From assembly GCA_002505765.1 (NCBI GenBank), contig DAVZ01000071.1, forward strand, positions 1 through 64,000: 64,000 nt of DNA. Reading direction: 5' to 3'. A program made the translations under genes and the position numbers. The notes under the pieces are model-generated. The model ran no database searches. It had not been told where the DNA came from and worked only from the letters and a program-made list of their open reading frames with translations. Origin of the DNA: Methanobacterium sp. UBA176. Its GTDB lineage: Archaea; Methanobacteriota; Methanobacteria; Methanobacteriales; Methanobacteriaceae. Positions 17,077-25,558 of the stretch are shown one piece after another; within the stretch, counting starts at the first letter, position 1, and each line of letters opens with the position of its first letter.

Positions 17077-17345
17077 CTGTTTTCTCCTTTAAAATAAGTT
17101 AGAATAATTTAATCTTTGATCTACTGATATATTGTTATTTGCATTATATACTTTTATGATTAATCTCCTGGATAGAAATTTATAAGTATTTTAGACCTTA
17201 TTTCAATGATTTATTATTTAATTATGTTGTCAGCATGTTTTTAAGCTCATTTAAAATAGAAAAAAGACTTATTTAGATTGAAGTTATGTTTCATTGGAAT
17301 AATAATATAAAAATAGCCAAATTTATTTTTATGGGAGTACTTAAT

Positions 17346-17382
17346 GAAGTTATGAGGGATCAATGAGCACCCCCACAACTTC
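17346..17382. repeat. Hairpin of the GAAGTTrTGAGG family (copy 1)
   Basis: Arms GAAGTTATGAGGG (17346-17358) and CCCCCACAACTTC (17370-17382) pair at 11 of 13 positions around an 11-base loop. The same arm sequence recurs in three other hairpins around the kinase gene. Possible roles are a terminator, an RNA structure or a small mobile palindrome. Confidence 0.55.
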
Positions 17383-17405
17383 AAGCACGTCCTAGCAGTG
17401 GTGTA

Positions 17406-17439
17406 GAGATTTGAGGAATATAAGATGTCCTCAAACTTC
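17406..17439. repeat. Hairpin of the GAAGTTrTGAGG family (copy 2)
   Basis: Arms GAGATTTGAGGA (17406-17417) and TCCTCAAACTTC (17428-17439). The inner 8 pairs are perfect and the outer part has a G-U pair and one mismatch. The right arm matches the family arm in reverse complement. It lies 23 bases after copy 1, so both could belong to one structured transcript. Confidence 0.5.
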
Positions 17440-18235
17440 AGGTATATTATATTTCAGTAATAGTATTAATATATTTCGTATTAATTCTTTCCTATGTACT
17501 TATATATATGATAATTAAACATGATGATTTAAGCATTATACTAAAGAGTTTAATGATATTCTAATCTTTATTAAGTTTTAAAAAGCATTATAATTTTATA
17601 TTACTAATTTAAATTTTATATAATTGTTTATTTTATCCCTATTATTTAAATGGTGATTTTTAATTTAATATGGTATTATTTCATATTAGATTCATACAAA
17701 AAAATATTAAAAATTGTTTTTTAGGGAAATATGAGCTTTAAATTTTATAATAATGGGATTAAATCAAATTTTATGCTATTAAACTTTCAAAATATAACTA
17801 TTTTGTATTATATAATTCTTAAAGCATTCTAAATTAATTTTATATTTTTAATATTGCTTTGAAATCTATAAAAAATTTAATGATTGAATATTTGTTTCGT
17901 TAATTTAATAATAAAAATAACTTTTCTCATTAAATTTATATATATAATTTAAAGATGTTCAGCTAATTTATTAACTATTTAAAGATGAATAATGGTTATA
18001 TAAAATTTTCCATTTTATATTTTTAGCATAATATAAATAGTCAATACTTACAAATTAATACTCATTGGGAGGCATATTATAAAAGGCATAAAGGTGTACT
18101 GGATGTCAAAAAAGGATTAAATATCCGGATATTCATTTTTACACTCTATTTATATGATATCATGAATTTATGACAGTTAGGTATCTGCATATGCTGAAAT
18201 GGTATAGTATGTAAATACATTCATGGAGATAATGT

Positions 18236-19510
18236 ATGAACAAAGCTGATAAGATCTATGATATTACTGAAAAGTTACTGCATGAGGTCAATGGAGAAGG
18301 CGTCATAAGTGAAAATATTATCAGGTTAGTCAGTGAACTAAGAATCCACCAATCAAAGCTGGAAATGCAAAATAAGGAGCTTCAGAAAGCCCAGTTAAGC
18401 TTAAATAAATCAAGGAGGAAATATATCGATCTCTATAATTTCTCACCAGTTGGACTATTCACCTTAAACAAGGAATTGATAATTACCGATGTTAATGTGG
18501 AGGGTATCCTGCTCCTTGGAAGGGGCAAGTCAAAAATAATTAACAGGTCTTTTGTCAATTTTATTACTGAAAATTTTCAGATTAAATTTTCAAGATGTAT
18601 GAAAAGAACTTTAGAAACAATGGAAAACCAGAATTGTGAAATTGAATTTATAAAGGGAGATAGCACTTATTTACACGCCAACATAAAATCAAGAATAATA
18701 ATCGATGAAAATGGAGACTTCAACGGATTTCAAATAGCCGTAAATGACATTTCAGTGGATAGAGTGGTGGAAGCTTTAAAAGACAGTGAAAAACGTCTTA
18801 AAGATGCTGTTGAAGAACTTGAAATCTTTAACGCTGAATTACAGAACTATTCTTTCATTACAAGCCATGATCTTCAGGAACCACTGCGTACCATGGCCAG
18901 TTATGCTGGACTTCTTAAAAAAAGATATAAAGGCAGGATTGATGATGATGCCGATGATTTCATAGAGTACATAGTAGGTGGGGCATCCAGAATGCAGCGT
19001 ATGATAATTGGACTGCACAATTATTCTAATGTGGGAAATAAGACCGCTGACTTGGAATATTTCAGCGCTGAAGATGCTCTTAATACTTCCCTATCCAATT
19101 TAATGTATAAAATTAAAAAATATCATGCTCATGTGACTAATGATCCTCTACCTGTAATCTATGGCAATAAAGAAGATATAACAACAGTATTCCAGAATTT
19201 AATTGATAACGCTTTAAAGTTCCGTAAAAAAGTCTTTTCACCCAGAATACATATTTCAGTCCAGCAGGATGATGATGAATATGTTTTTTCTGTTAAGGAC
19301 AATGGCATTGGAATCGAGGAACAGTACTATGGTAAAATATTTGAAATTTTTAAGAGATTGCATCCAATCGGAAAATATCAGGGAGTGGGAATTGGCCTTG
19401 CCATTGCAAAACGAATTATAAACATTTACGGCGGATATATATGGGTGGAATCTAAAGTAGGGGTTGGATCCACCTTTTATTTCACAGTAAAAATTACTGA
19501 AAAACAATAA
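18236..19510 (+). CDS. PAS-domain histidine kinase
   Basis: A 424-residue soluble sensor kinase. An N-terminal coiled coil (about 25-62) leads to a PAS domain (about 65-175, NFSPVGLFTLNKE), then a linker coil and the dimerisation/phosphoacceptor helix FITSHDLQEPLRTM with His211. The ATPase domain has its N box at QNLIDNALKF, G1 DNGIGIEE, F box FEIFKRLH and G2 GVGIGLAIAKRI. All catalytic boxes are intact. It lacks membrane helices and so senses a cytoplasmic signal. The phosphoacceptor type resembles phytochrome-like kinases, whose partners are single-domain Rcp1-like regulators; such a regulator lies at 20764. Hairpins of one family flank the gene on both sides. Confidence 0.92.
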   Translation: MNKADKIYDITEKLLHEVNGEGVISENIIRLVSELRIHQSKLEMQNKELQKAQLSLNKSRRKYIDLYNFSPVGLFTLNKELIITDVNVEGILLLGRGKSKIINRSFVNFITENFQIKFSRCMKRTLETMENQNCEIEFIKGDSTYLHANIKSRIIIDENGDFNGFQIAVNDISVDRVVEALKDSEKRLKDAVEELEIFNAELQNYSFITSHDLQEPLRTMASYAGLLKKRYKGRIDDDADDFIEYIVGGASRMQRMIIGLHNYSNVGNKTADLEYFSAEDALNTSLSNLMYKIKKYHAHVTNDPLPVIYGNKEDITTVFQNLIDNALKFRKKVFSPRIHISVQQDDDEYVFSVKDNGIGIEEQYYGKIFEIFKRLHPIGKYQGVGIGLAIAKRIINIYGGYIWVESKVGVGSTFYFTVKITEKQ

Positions 19511-19582
19511 ATCTTTATTTTTTTAAGTTTAATTAACATTTAAAAATAAATATCAATCCATATTGGGTTTAAAAGCTAAAAA

Positions 19583-19635
19583 AAAGTTGTGAGGATGGTA
19601 AATGGCCCTAATATGATGATTTTCCCCACAACTTT
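19583..19635. repeat. Hairpin of the GAAGTTrTGAGG family (copy 3)
   Basis: Arms AAAGTTGTGAGGA (19583-19595) and TCCCCACAACTTT (19623-19635) pair at 12 of 13 positions around a 27-base loop. It lies 70 bases after the kinase stop codon, a place suited to a terminator or 3'-end element. Confidence 0.55.
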
Positions 19636-19723
19636 AATTTAGTCATAGTATATGTATTGAAATCCCCTATGTAATGGATATTATACTCTACTATAACTCA
19701 AGGTATATCTATAGTATTGGAGG

Positions 19724-19759
19724 GAAGTTATGAGTATTCCCCGATTTTCTCATAACTTC
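19724..19759. repeat. Hairpin of the GAAGTTrTGAGG family (copy 4)
   Basis: Perfect 11-bp arms GAAGTTATGAG (19724-19734) and CTCATAACTTC (19749-19759) around a 14-base loop. The left arm is identical to the first 11 bases of copy 1. Confidence 0.6.
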
Positions 19760-20382
19760 AAATATTTATTTATGTGTAATAGTTTATAAACTTTTCGTAT
19801 TAATATTTCTTTTTGTATTCTGGAATTTTTAACCTATATAATGATTCTTAATTTAAATATTAAAACCAAATAACATATCTAATAACTAATAATCTGTTAT
19901 AAATTGCTATATTGATATTTTAAATTTACATATTACATATGGTATGTTAATATTCACTATTTTCCATAAAATACGGGTTTAAATTTCTCAATACATAAAA
20001 GGGGAAAAATAATATTAAATAAATTGGGGATAAAATTTTGCAGAAATTCATCTATAATAAATAAAATACTTTATTTTGCATCATGATTTAAATGGGTGTA
20101 TTAATTTAGAGTTTAGGACGAAATCGGACCATTTATAAATTTAAAATTAATCGTTTGTACTGAAAAATTTATTAGAAGTGTACTTAAAGCAGTTAAGTAG
20201 AAAATTTGGGAGAATATTATGGGGACTTATTGAAATTTAACTTCAGAAAAATTTACTAATAATGAGTTCAATAATAAATTCTATAATTTATAGAAAAAAT
20301 TATTCCTTAATAAGTATAATTAAAAGAAATATTTTGGAAATATTGATCAATAAAAATTATTTCGTTAATAATGGTGATATTG

Positions 20383-20745
20383 ATGGAAATTTTATGGTTC
20401 TATATAGCTGTAGTGCTTGCTATAAGCGATGAAGTACACAGTAAGATAATGTGGAATATCTTCGCTGATTTTTACATACTTCTAGCAGGGATAATTAAAA
20501 GGAACGTGGTTTCCAATATAAGGCTCTGGGTCATTCATGAAGCAATTGAAGCAGGATTTCACTTTATAGTTCTTTCAATAGTGTTTTTATCCCTTGAAAT
20601 AGGTATACTGGCAGCTTTAATTCATATGATAGTGGATCTTTACCATGAACTTGCAGGACTAAAAATGACTCACCTGCAGCATAGAGCACTGCATTTTACT
20701 GCAGAATCCATATTTTTCATAGTCATTTTAGCAATAACAATTTAA
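20383..20745 (+). CDS. Small His-rich polytopic membrane protein
   Basis: The ATG at 20383 is used because GGTGAT lies 4 bases before it; the upstream ATG at 20371 overlaps that ribosome site. The 120-residue protein has about four hydrophobic segments. Three polar-lined patterns stand out: IHEAIEAGFHFIV, IHMIVDLYHELAG and THLQHRALHFTAES. Repeated His and Glu/Asp at helix spacing could bind a metal or haem. The family is not recognised. The gene lies 18 bases before the response regulator and is probably co-transcribed with it, so it may be the sensor or target of that pathway; this is inference from position. Confidence 0.7.
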   Translation: MEILWFYIAVVLAISDEVHSKIMWNIFADFYILLAGIIKRNVVSNIRLWVIHEAIEAGFHFIVLSIVFLSLEIGILAALIHMIVDLYHELAGLKMTHLQHRALHFTAESIFFIVILAITI

Positions 20746-20750
20746 TGTTA

Positions 20751-20758
20751 GGGGGGGG
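20751..20758 (+). promoter_or_regulatory. Ribosome site made of eight consecutive G
   Basis: A run of eight G follows TTA and precedes TATCT-ATG of the response regulator. In an otherwise very AT-poor-in-G intergenic context this acts as the Shine-Dalgarno, but a G8 tract is also prone to slippage, so its length could vary between cells and alter translation. Confidence 0.5.
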
Positions 20759-20763
20759 TATCT

Positions 20764-21198
20764 ATGGCAGATCCAATAAATATTTTATTGGTAGAGGATA
20801 ATCCTGCCGATATTCGTTTAATTAAAGAGGTTTTTAAAGATACAAATTTGAATAATGAAATATTTGTGGTCAATGATGGAGTAGAAGCTATTAATTTTTT
20901 AAATAGGAGGGATAAATTTTCAAATGTATTCAGGCCACATTTGATTTTATTAGATCTGAATTTGCCTCGAAAAGACGGTCGTGAAGTTTTAAAAGAGATA
21001 AAAGAAAATGATGACTTCAAATGTATTCCCATAGTGGTTTTAACAACTTCAAGTTCAATGGAGGACATTGTTAAAGCCTACTGTAATCAAGCAAACTGTT
21101 ATGTTACAAAACCAGTTGATTTTGACCGCTTTCATAATGTTATTAAATCCATTGAATATTTCTGGCTTAGAACGATAAAATTACCCAAAATATATTAG
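20764..21198 (+). CDS. Single-domain response regulator (Rcp1-like receiver)
   Basis: 144 residues, a complete receiver domain with no output domain. The acidic pocket is Glu11-Asp12, the phosphoacceptor is Asp64 (LLDLNLPRKDG), the switch Thr is about residue 94 (VVLTTS), and the conserved Lys is Lys116 (VTKPVDF). It most resembles Rcp1-type regulators that pair with phytochrome-like or PAS kinases, and such a kinase lies upstream at 18236. It probably carries the phosphate to another protein, or acts by direct contact. The next gene also begins with a receiver domain. Confidence 0.9.
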   Translation: MADPINILLVEDNPADIRLIKEVFKDTNLNNEIFVVNDGVEAINFLNRRDKFSNVFRPHLILLDLNLPRKDGREVLKEIKENDDFKCIPIVVLTTSSSMEDIVKAYCNQANCYVTKPVDFDRFHNVIKSIEYFWLRTIKLPKIY

Positions 21199-21239
21199 GA
21201 GGGGTGATTTCAGAGTAAAAATGTTTTTGGAGCTTCAAT

Positions 21240-22307
21240 ATGGAAGAAAAGCTTATTAAAGTTTTAATAATTGAAGATAATTTCCATGATTTTAGAATTA
21301 TAGAGGAAATGCTTAAGGAAATTAAAAATCCAGTATTTGAACTGTACCATTCCCAGACCCTTGATGAAGGTTTGAAATCTTTAGTTAAAAATGAATTTGA
21401 CATTATGCTTCTTGATTTGAATCTTCCAGATAGTGTGGGACTGGATACATTTGCAAGTGTCTATGATCAGGCCCCAGAAATCCCGGTTATAATATTAACA
21501 GGTTTTGACGATGAAGATCTGGCTATAACTGCAGTAAGAGAAGGTGCACAGGATTATATGGTCAAGGGACAGGTAAACAGTCTTCTTCTTTCCAGATCGA
21601 TTTCCTATGCAATTGAACGCAAGCTCATTGAAGATGAATTGATACGTCATAGGTACTACCTGAATGAACTGGTTGAACAGAGAACTGAAGAGCTTGAAAA
21701 TCTGAATTTAAGCCTTCAAGAAGAAATTCAAGAAAAAGAGATACTCATTGAAGAGATTTACAGACGTATTCAATTTACATTGAAGTTAATATCAGGGATC
21801 ATAGGTATGGATCAATCCATGATTAAGGATGATGAAATTTACCATCTTCATATTAAAAATCAAACCCGTGTAAACGTGATAACACTGCTTCATGACATAC
21901 TGGAGCAATCAGAGGATTTTGCAGTGATCAACTTCGACAAATTCACAACAGATCTTATAAACTATTTATCTGACATATATGTAATAGATAAAAAGAAACT
22001 TCAAGTCAATATGAATATGCAAGTGGTTTTAATGGATATAAACACTTCTATTCCCTTAGGATTAATTCTAAATGAACTACTATCTGAAAAGTTAAAAAAT
22101 AACTCATCCATGATAAATATTGGTTTAAAATTGGATGAAAACGAGGTTTTTAAACTTTCCCTAAATTACGATGGATTTTCTGACGATGCTGAATTAAAAA
22201 CACCTGAATTAAGATTTATTCGTACTATACTGGAGCAACTGGGTGGCTCTGTAGATTTCACCAAAAATGGGGACATAATTATTAGTTTAAAGGAAACTAA
22301 AATTTAA
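21240..22307 (+). CDS. Receiver domain fused to a degenerate HisKA_2-type kinase
   Basis: 355 residues. An intact receiver domain comes first, with Asp59 (LLDLNLPDS), Thr87 (ILTGFD) and Lys109 (MVKGQ). A coiled coil (about 125-168) leads to a HisKA_2-like segment: EKEILIEEIYRRIQFTLKLISGIIG aligns with the family's LLKEIHHRVKNNLQIIS, but the phosphoacceptor His is Tyr174. The ATPase-like part keeps IPLGLILNELLSE but has lost the DxGxG box (LNYDGFSDD) and the GLxL box. It is therefore very likely unable to autophosphorylate. It may be a phosphate sink or a scaffold controlled through its receiver. It follows the single-domain regulator by 41 bases. Confidence 0.82.
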   Translation: MEEKLIKVLIIEDNFHDFRIIEEMLKEIKNPVFELYHSQTLDEGLKSLVKNEFDIMLLDLNLPDSVGLDTFASVYDQAPEIPVIILTGFDDEDLAITAVREGAQDYMVKGQVNSLLLSRSISYAIERKLIEDELIRHRYYLNELVEQRTEELENLNLSLQEEIQEKEILIEEIYRRIQFTLKLISGIIGMDQSMIKDDEIYHLHIKNQTRVNVITLLHDILEQSEDFAVINFDKFTTDLINYLSDIYVIDKKKLQVNMNMQVVLMDINTSIPLGLILNELLSEKLKNNSSMINIGLKLDENEVFKLSLNYDGFSDDAELKTPELRFIRTILEQLGGSVDFTKNGDIIISLKETKI

Positions 22308-22827
22308 TTTTATTTGTTGGATAAGAATGAACATAAAAATTAATCATTTTTAGAGAATGCCCTGGAAAAATCCTCTAAGTTACACTGCTATAGATCGCTT
22401 TTTTTTGGTTTTTAATCTTTTTCAGTTATACCATCAAGGCTTTTTATATATGGACATTCTCCCGTACTTTATTTTGGTTTTCAAGACATATATATTTTAC
22501 TATATTTATATAAATAAGTATTATTAATTGATGGTCAGGGTTCTCTAAATTTAATATTAAACATTAAAGCATTATAAAACCTTTTTTAAATAAATAGGAT
22601 TATTATATTATTTTAAATGATAATTGTCAATGAATAAAACATTTTAGAGCTGAATTCTAAATAATCGGCACTTACAGCAAGAATCCAGTATTGCGGTTAT
22701 CAAATTAGAAGCAATAGAAATAACCAAATATCTCTTTATAAACCCTTATTAATAAGAGCATTATAAGAAGACTTTCAACTAATAACTATAAACTCAATTA
22801 AATAATGTTTTCTTTAACAAATTAATG

Positions 22828-22855
22828 TACCCCCAGGTTTCAAGAGGTGGGGGTA
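22828..22855. repeat. Perfect 8-bp hairpin with C5/G5 arms
   Basis: TACCCCCA (22828-22835) and TGGGGGTA (22848-22855) with a 12-base loop. It is the most GC-rich object in this stretch. No T-run follows, so a simple terminator role is not obvious. It does not share the arm sequence of the hairpins around the kinase gene. Confidence 0.45.
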
Positions 22856-23289
22856 AAGAATTGTAAGCAGTGAATAAAGAAAAGGTTTAGAGGATTCTTT
22901 TAAATGAAATAAGAAAAATATAAAATTCTACAATTGCAGTTATTAAAGGTAATAAGCAATCTTAATTAATTCAATGTTATTTTTCTTCTAAGATCATCAT
23001 AACAATTACAATAATGGCCAGTAAGGAATAATGAATTACCAGGGGACGATGATCTATTTTTTGAAGGTTCTGGCAAGACACTCTGGTTCTGTATAGGCTC
23101 TTTCAAGGTAGAACCCATCAAAATATAATAAATTACTTTAGATTTATTAGTATCCATTTCATTGTGTTTTATGGAGTTATCTGGAGTTCTGTAATGTCTT
23201 TATCATGTGGATTATTCATTCTAACATTTCAGTAGCAACCTTCAAGATTTAAATCAGATTTAATTAGGTTAGAGTTGTTGTTAAAGACG

Positions 23290-23501
23290 TTTGAATCCAT
23301 CCAAGTTTTTTCAATCTATTTTTCATTGAAATCCGATTTATTAAGGACATATATAAGAACCTGTGCTTAATTTATAAAAGTGAATTCACTGGAGTTAAAG
23401 ATTTTAATGGATGGTGGGATTATCAGGGGCTAAAAAACTTAATCATGGTAATCATCGTTATTGGATATATTTTTGGTGCGTTTCTACATTTTTCATCCTG
23501 A
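23290..23501 (+). pseudogene. Possible remnant of a small membrane-protein gene
   Basis: A frame without a start codon is open for about 70 codons to the TGA at 23499-23501. Its end reads KDFNGWWDYQGLKNLIMVI followed by a hydrophobic helix and HFSS, which looks like a soluble domain joined to a C-terminal membrane anchor. There is no ribosome site or ATG at the 5' end. It may be the tail of a gene whose front was lost. Family not recognised; low confidence. Confidence 0.25.
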
Positions 23502-23689
23502 GGTCTATTACATCAGCAAAAGCAGCAGTTAAGAATTAAAAAACGAAATGGAGATTATAGAAAATAAGCATCTTATTCATGGGTATATATTAAATTTAAT
23601 TGTTTATAAATATCAAAATGATTTAATAACCTAAAATTTTATTTATCTGATAAAATATTAGAAGTAGTATTTTTGGAAAGGCATAAAGG

Positions 23690-23746
23690 AGGTGAAAAGA
23701 ATGAATGAAGAACAATCAGAAATTTAATTCATGTAACTTTTCACCT
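23690..23746 (+). promoter_or_regulatory. Eight-codon ORF with strong ribosome site inside an inverted repeat
   Basis: A near-ideal ribosome site AAAGGAGGTGAAAAGA is followed by ATG at 23701 and only eight codons (MNEEQSEI) before TAA at 23725-23727. The ribosome site itself (AGGTGAAAAG, 23690-23699) is perfectly complementary to CTTTTCACCT at 23737-23746, so the transcript can fold to hide it. It could be a leader-peptide switch, or the surviving start of a deleted gene. No gene follows on this strand. Confidence 0.35.
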
Positions 23747-23988
23747 AGACTAGATAAGTCCTACTATACACTTGTTATCACATTGATATAGGTTTTTCCT
23801 GGATTAAATGTGACAAATTTCACATAATTTAAAATTAGAACATTATTAGTAACATAAATATGTATTCAAAGTTAATAACTTATTAAGAATATTTGTAAGC
23901 ATTATATTTCTATAGTTTAATAATAATAACTAATCATATATATTTTTTTGCAAATTGGAGGTTTTTAATACTTATAATGTGAATATTA

Positions 23989-24789
23989 TCACCAGTACCT
24001 TTTTACGATGGAAGAGATGATAAAGGCTATTCCCAGAACTATGACTATGGTGGCTCCTGAAGCTAAATTAAAGACATAAGAAAGTAATAAGCCTGAAATA
24101 TTCAATAATATCCCTAAAAGAACAGAATAAATCATTACTCTGTTGATGCTACTTGTATACTGATTACTTATTGCTGCAGGAATGCTTAAAAGAGCAATAA
24201 CCAGTATAACTCCCACGACTTTTATAAGTACAACCACGCTCAGGGCAACAATGCATAGAAGCAGTAGATAAAGAAACTCCACCCTGATTCCAATGGCCTT
24301 TGAAAACTCCTCATCAAATGAAATGGCAAGAAATTCCCGTCTAAATAAAAATACTACAAGTAGAATTATAAGATCTAAAAGCAGCATCAGGTAGAGATCA
24401 GATTCTGGAACAGTGAGTATGTTCCCAAAAAGATAGCTGAACAGGTCTGGAGCAAATCCAGGACTTAGATTTATAAATATTACCCCAAGTGCCATTCCAG
24501 TGGTCCATAAAATCCCAATAGCTGCATCCTCACTTACCTTGATTCGTTTGTTGATCAATCCAATGCTTATTGCAGATAAAATGCTGAAGGGAATGGCTGC
24601 AATAACAGGATTTATACCAATCAGGTATCCCAGGCCGATACCTCCAAAGGCGGCATGTGAAATTCCGCCGCTTATGGAAACTATCTTTTTTACCACCACG
24701 TATGTGCCCACGATGCCGCAGGCAACACTTACAAGAACCGCTGCAATAAATGCGTTCTGCATGAATTCGTACTGTAGAAACTCCAACAT
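23989..24789 (-). CDS. Metal ABC transporter permease (ZnuB/MntB type)
   Basis: A 266-residue protein with eight or so hydrophobic helices, belonging to the ABC-3 permease family for Zn2+, Mn2+ or Fe2+. Typical segments are GTYVVVKKIVSISGGISHAA after the first helix and GVILVIALLSIPAA near the C-terminal third. It forms the membrane channel with the ATPase encoded 8 bases upstream and receives metal from the binding protein. Start chosen at ATG 24787-24789 after TAGGGATATCT. It is the last gene of a three-gene unit. Confidence 0.92.
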   Translation of the reverse strand: MLEFLQYEFMQNAFIAAVLVSVACGIVGTYVVVKKIVSISGGISHAAFGGIGLGYLIGINPVIAAIPFSILSAISIGLINKRIKVSEDAAIGILWTTGMALGVIFINLSPGFAPDLFSYLFGNILTVPESDLYLMLLLDLIILLVVFLFRREFLAISFDEEFSKAIGIRVEFLYLLLLCIVALSVVVLIKVVGVILVIALLSIPAAISNQYTSSINRVMIYSVLLGILLNISGLLLSYVFNLASGATIVIVLGIAFIISSIVKRYW

Positions 24790-24797
24790 AGATATCC

Positions 24798-25544
24798 CTA
24801 ATGCTTTTTAAACACCCTATGGGGAATTCCATGGCCTATTATTTCTATTGGACATTTGTAGGCTTCCTGGATTGCATCTGCAGATCCTTCTGGGGTTCCA
24901 TGATAGAATAAGTTACCGTTAAGACAGGCGATTTTATCCACGTACTGGCAGGCAACTCCAACATCATGGGTAACCAGTATTATGGTCATTTGTTCTTTTA
25001 AATTCATTAGAAGATCATAGAAATCTTTTTGCATCTTTGGATCTACGCTTGCTGTAGGTTCATCCAAAAGGAGAAGTTTTGGTTCTCTTGCAAGGGCTCT
25101 GGCAATAAAAATTCTCTGCATTTGACCTCCAGATAGTTTGCTTATCTGTCTGTCTTTAAACTCAAGCATTGAAAGGGCATTTAAAGCTTTAACTACAGAT
25201 TCTTCATCATTTTTATTGTAATTTTTGAATAGTCCATTGTACCTTCCCATTAAAACTACTTCAAACGCGCTGATGGGAAAATTCAGGTCAAAATAAGCTT
25301 TTTGGGGTAGGTATCCAATTAATTTAAGGGCATCTTCAGGATCCCTTCCCAATATCTTTATTTTACCCTCATGGGGTTTGATTAAATTCAAAATGGTCTT
25401 AAGAAGGGTACTTTTACCCCCTCCATTGGGTCCTATAATGGCTAGAAAATCCTTTTCATCAACATTTAGATTGATATCTTTAAGAATATGGGATTTATTA
25501 AGATTCACATATAGATTCTCTATTTGAAGAGCTTTTACAGACAT
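24798..25544 (-). CDS. Metal ABC transporter ATP-binding protein (ZnuC/MntA type)
   Basis: 248 residues with all ABC ATPase motifs: Walker A GPNGGGKST (about 37-45), Q-loop YLPQKAYFD, signature LSGGQMQRIFIARALA, Walker B LLLLDEPTAS, and the switch His in VTHD. It powers import through the adjacent permease. The start follows AGGAATATA and lies 14 bases after the binding-protein stop. Metal specificity cannot be read from this subunit. Confidence 0.94.
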   Translation of the reverse strand: MSVKALQIENLYVNLNKSHILKDINLNVDEKDFLAIIGPNGGGKSTLLKTILNLIKPHEGKIKILGRDPEDALKLIGYLPQKAYFDLNFPISAFEVVLMGRYNGLFKNYNKNDEESVVKALNALSMLEFKDRQISKLSGGQMQRIFIARALAREPKLLLLDEPTASVDPKMQKDFYDLLMNLKEQMTIILVTHDVGVACQYVDKIACLNGNLFYHGTPEGSADAIQEAYKCPIEIIGHGIPHRVFKKH

Positions 25545-25558
25545 TATATTCCTAAAAA

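Larger units (their letters stand above)
17077..18235. other. Long non-coding region before the histidine kinase gene
   Basis: About 1.16 kb of very AT-rich sequence with no supported gene. It holds the divergent promoters of valS (leftward) and of the histidine kinase (rightward). A relatively GC-rich island at 17330-17445 carries two hairpins of the family described below and could be a small RNA. The kinase start is preceded by GGAGATAATGT. Confidence 0.45.
19511..20382. other. Non-coding region between kinase and membrane-protein genes
   Basis: About 870 AT-rich bases with no supported gene. It contains two hairpins of the GAAGTTrTGAGG family (19583-19635 and 19724-19759). The segment after the second hairpin (about 19773-19806) resembles the segment at 17455-17490, both having GTAATAGT followed by TTTCGTATTAAT, which suggests a longer repeated unit than the hairpins alone. 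Confidence 0.45.
22308..23988. other. Long non-coding region with decayed coding traces
   Basis: About 1.68 kb without an intact gene. It holds a strong hairpin (22828-22855), a minus-strand trace near 22948-23310 (short in-frame pieces with two stops and a shifted hydrophobic end reading SLLAIIVIVMMILEEK), a plus-strand trace ending at 23501, and a short ribosome-site/ORF/inverted-repeat module at 23683-23746. The mixture suggests a graveyard of small membrane-protein genes. Confidence 0.4.

Noticed and set aside
22966..23157. 63-residue protein on the minus strand
   Set aside because: No ribosome site and composition unlike a real N-terminus. A hydrophobic tail appears only in another frame, so it is treated as a decayed trace.
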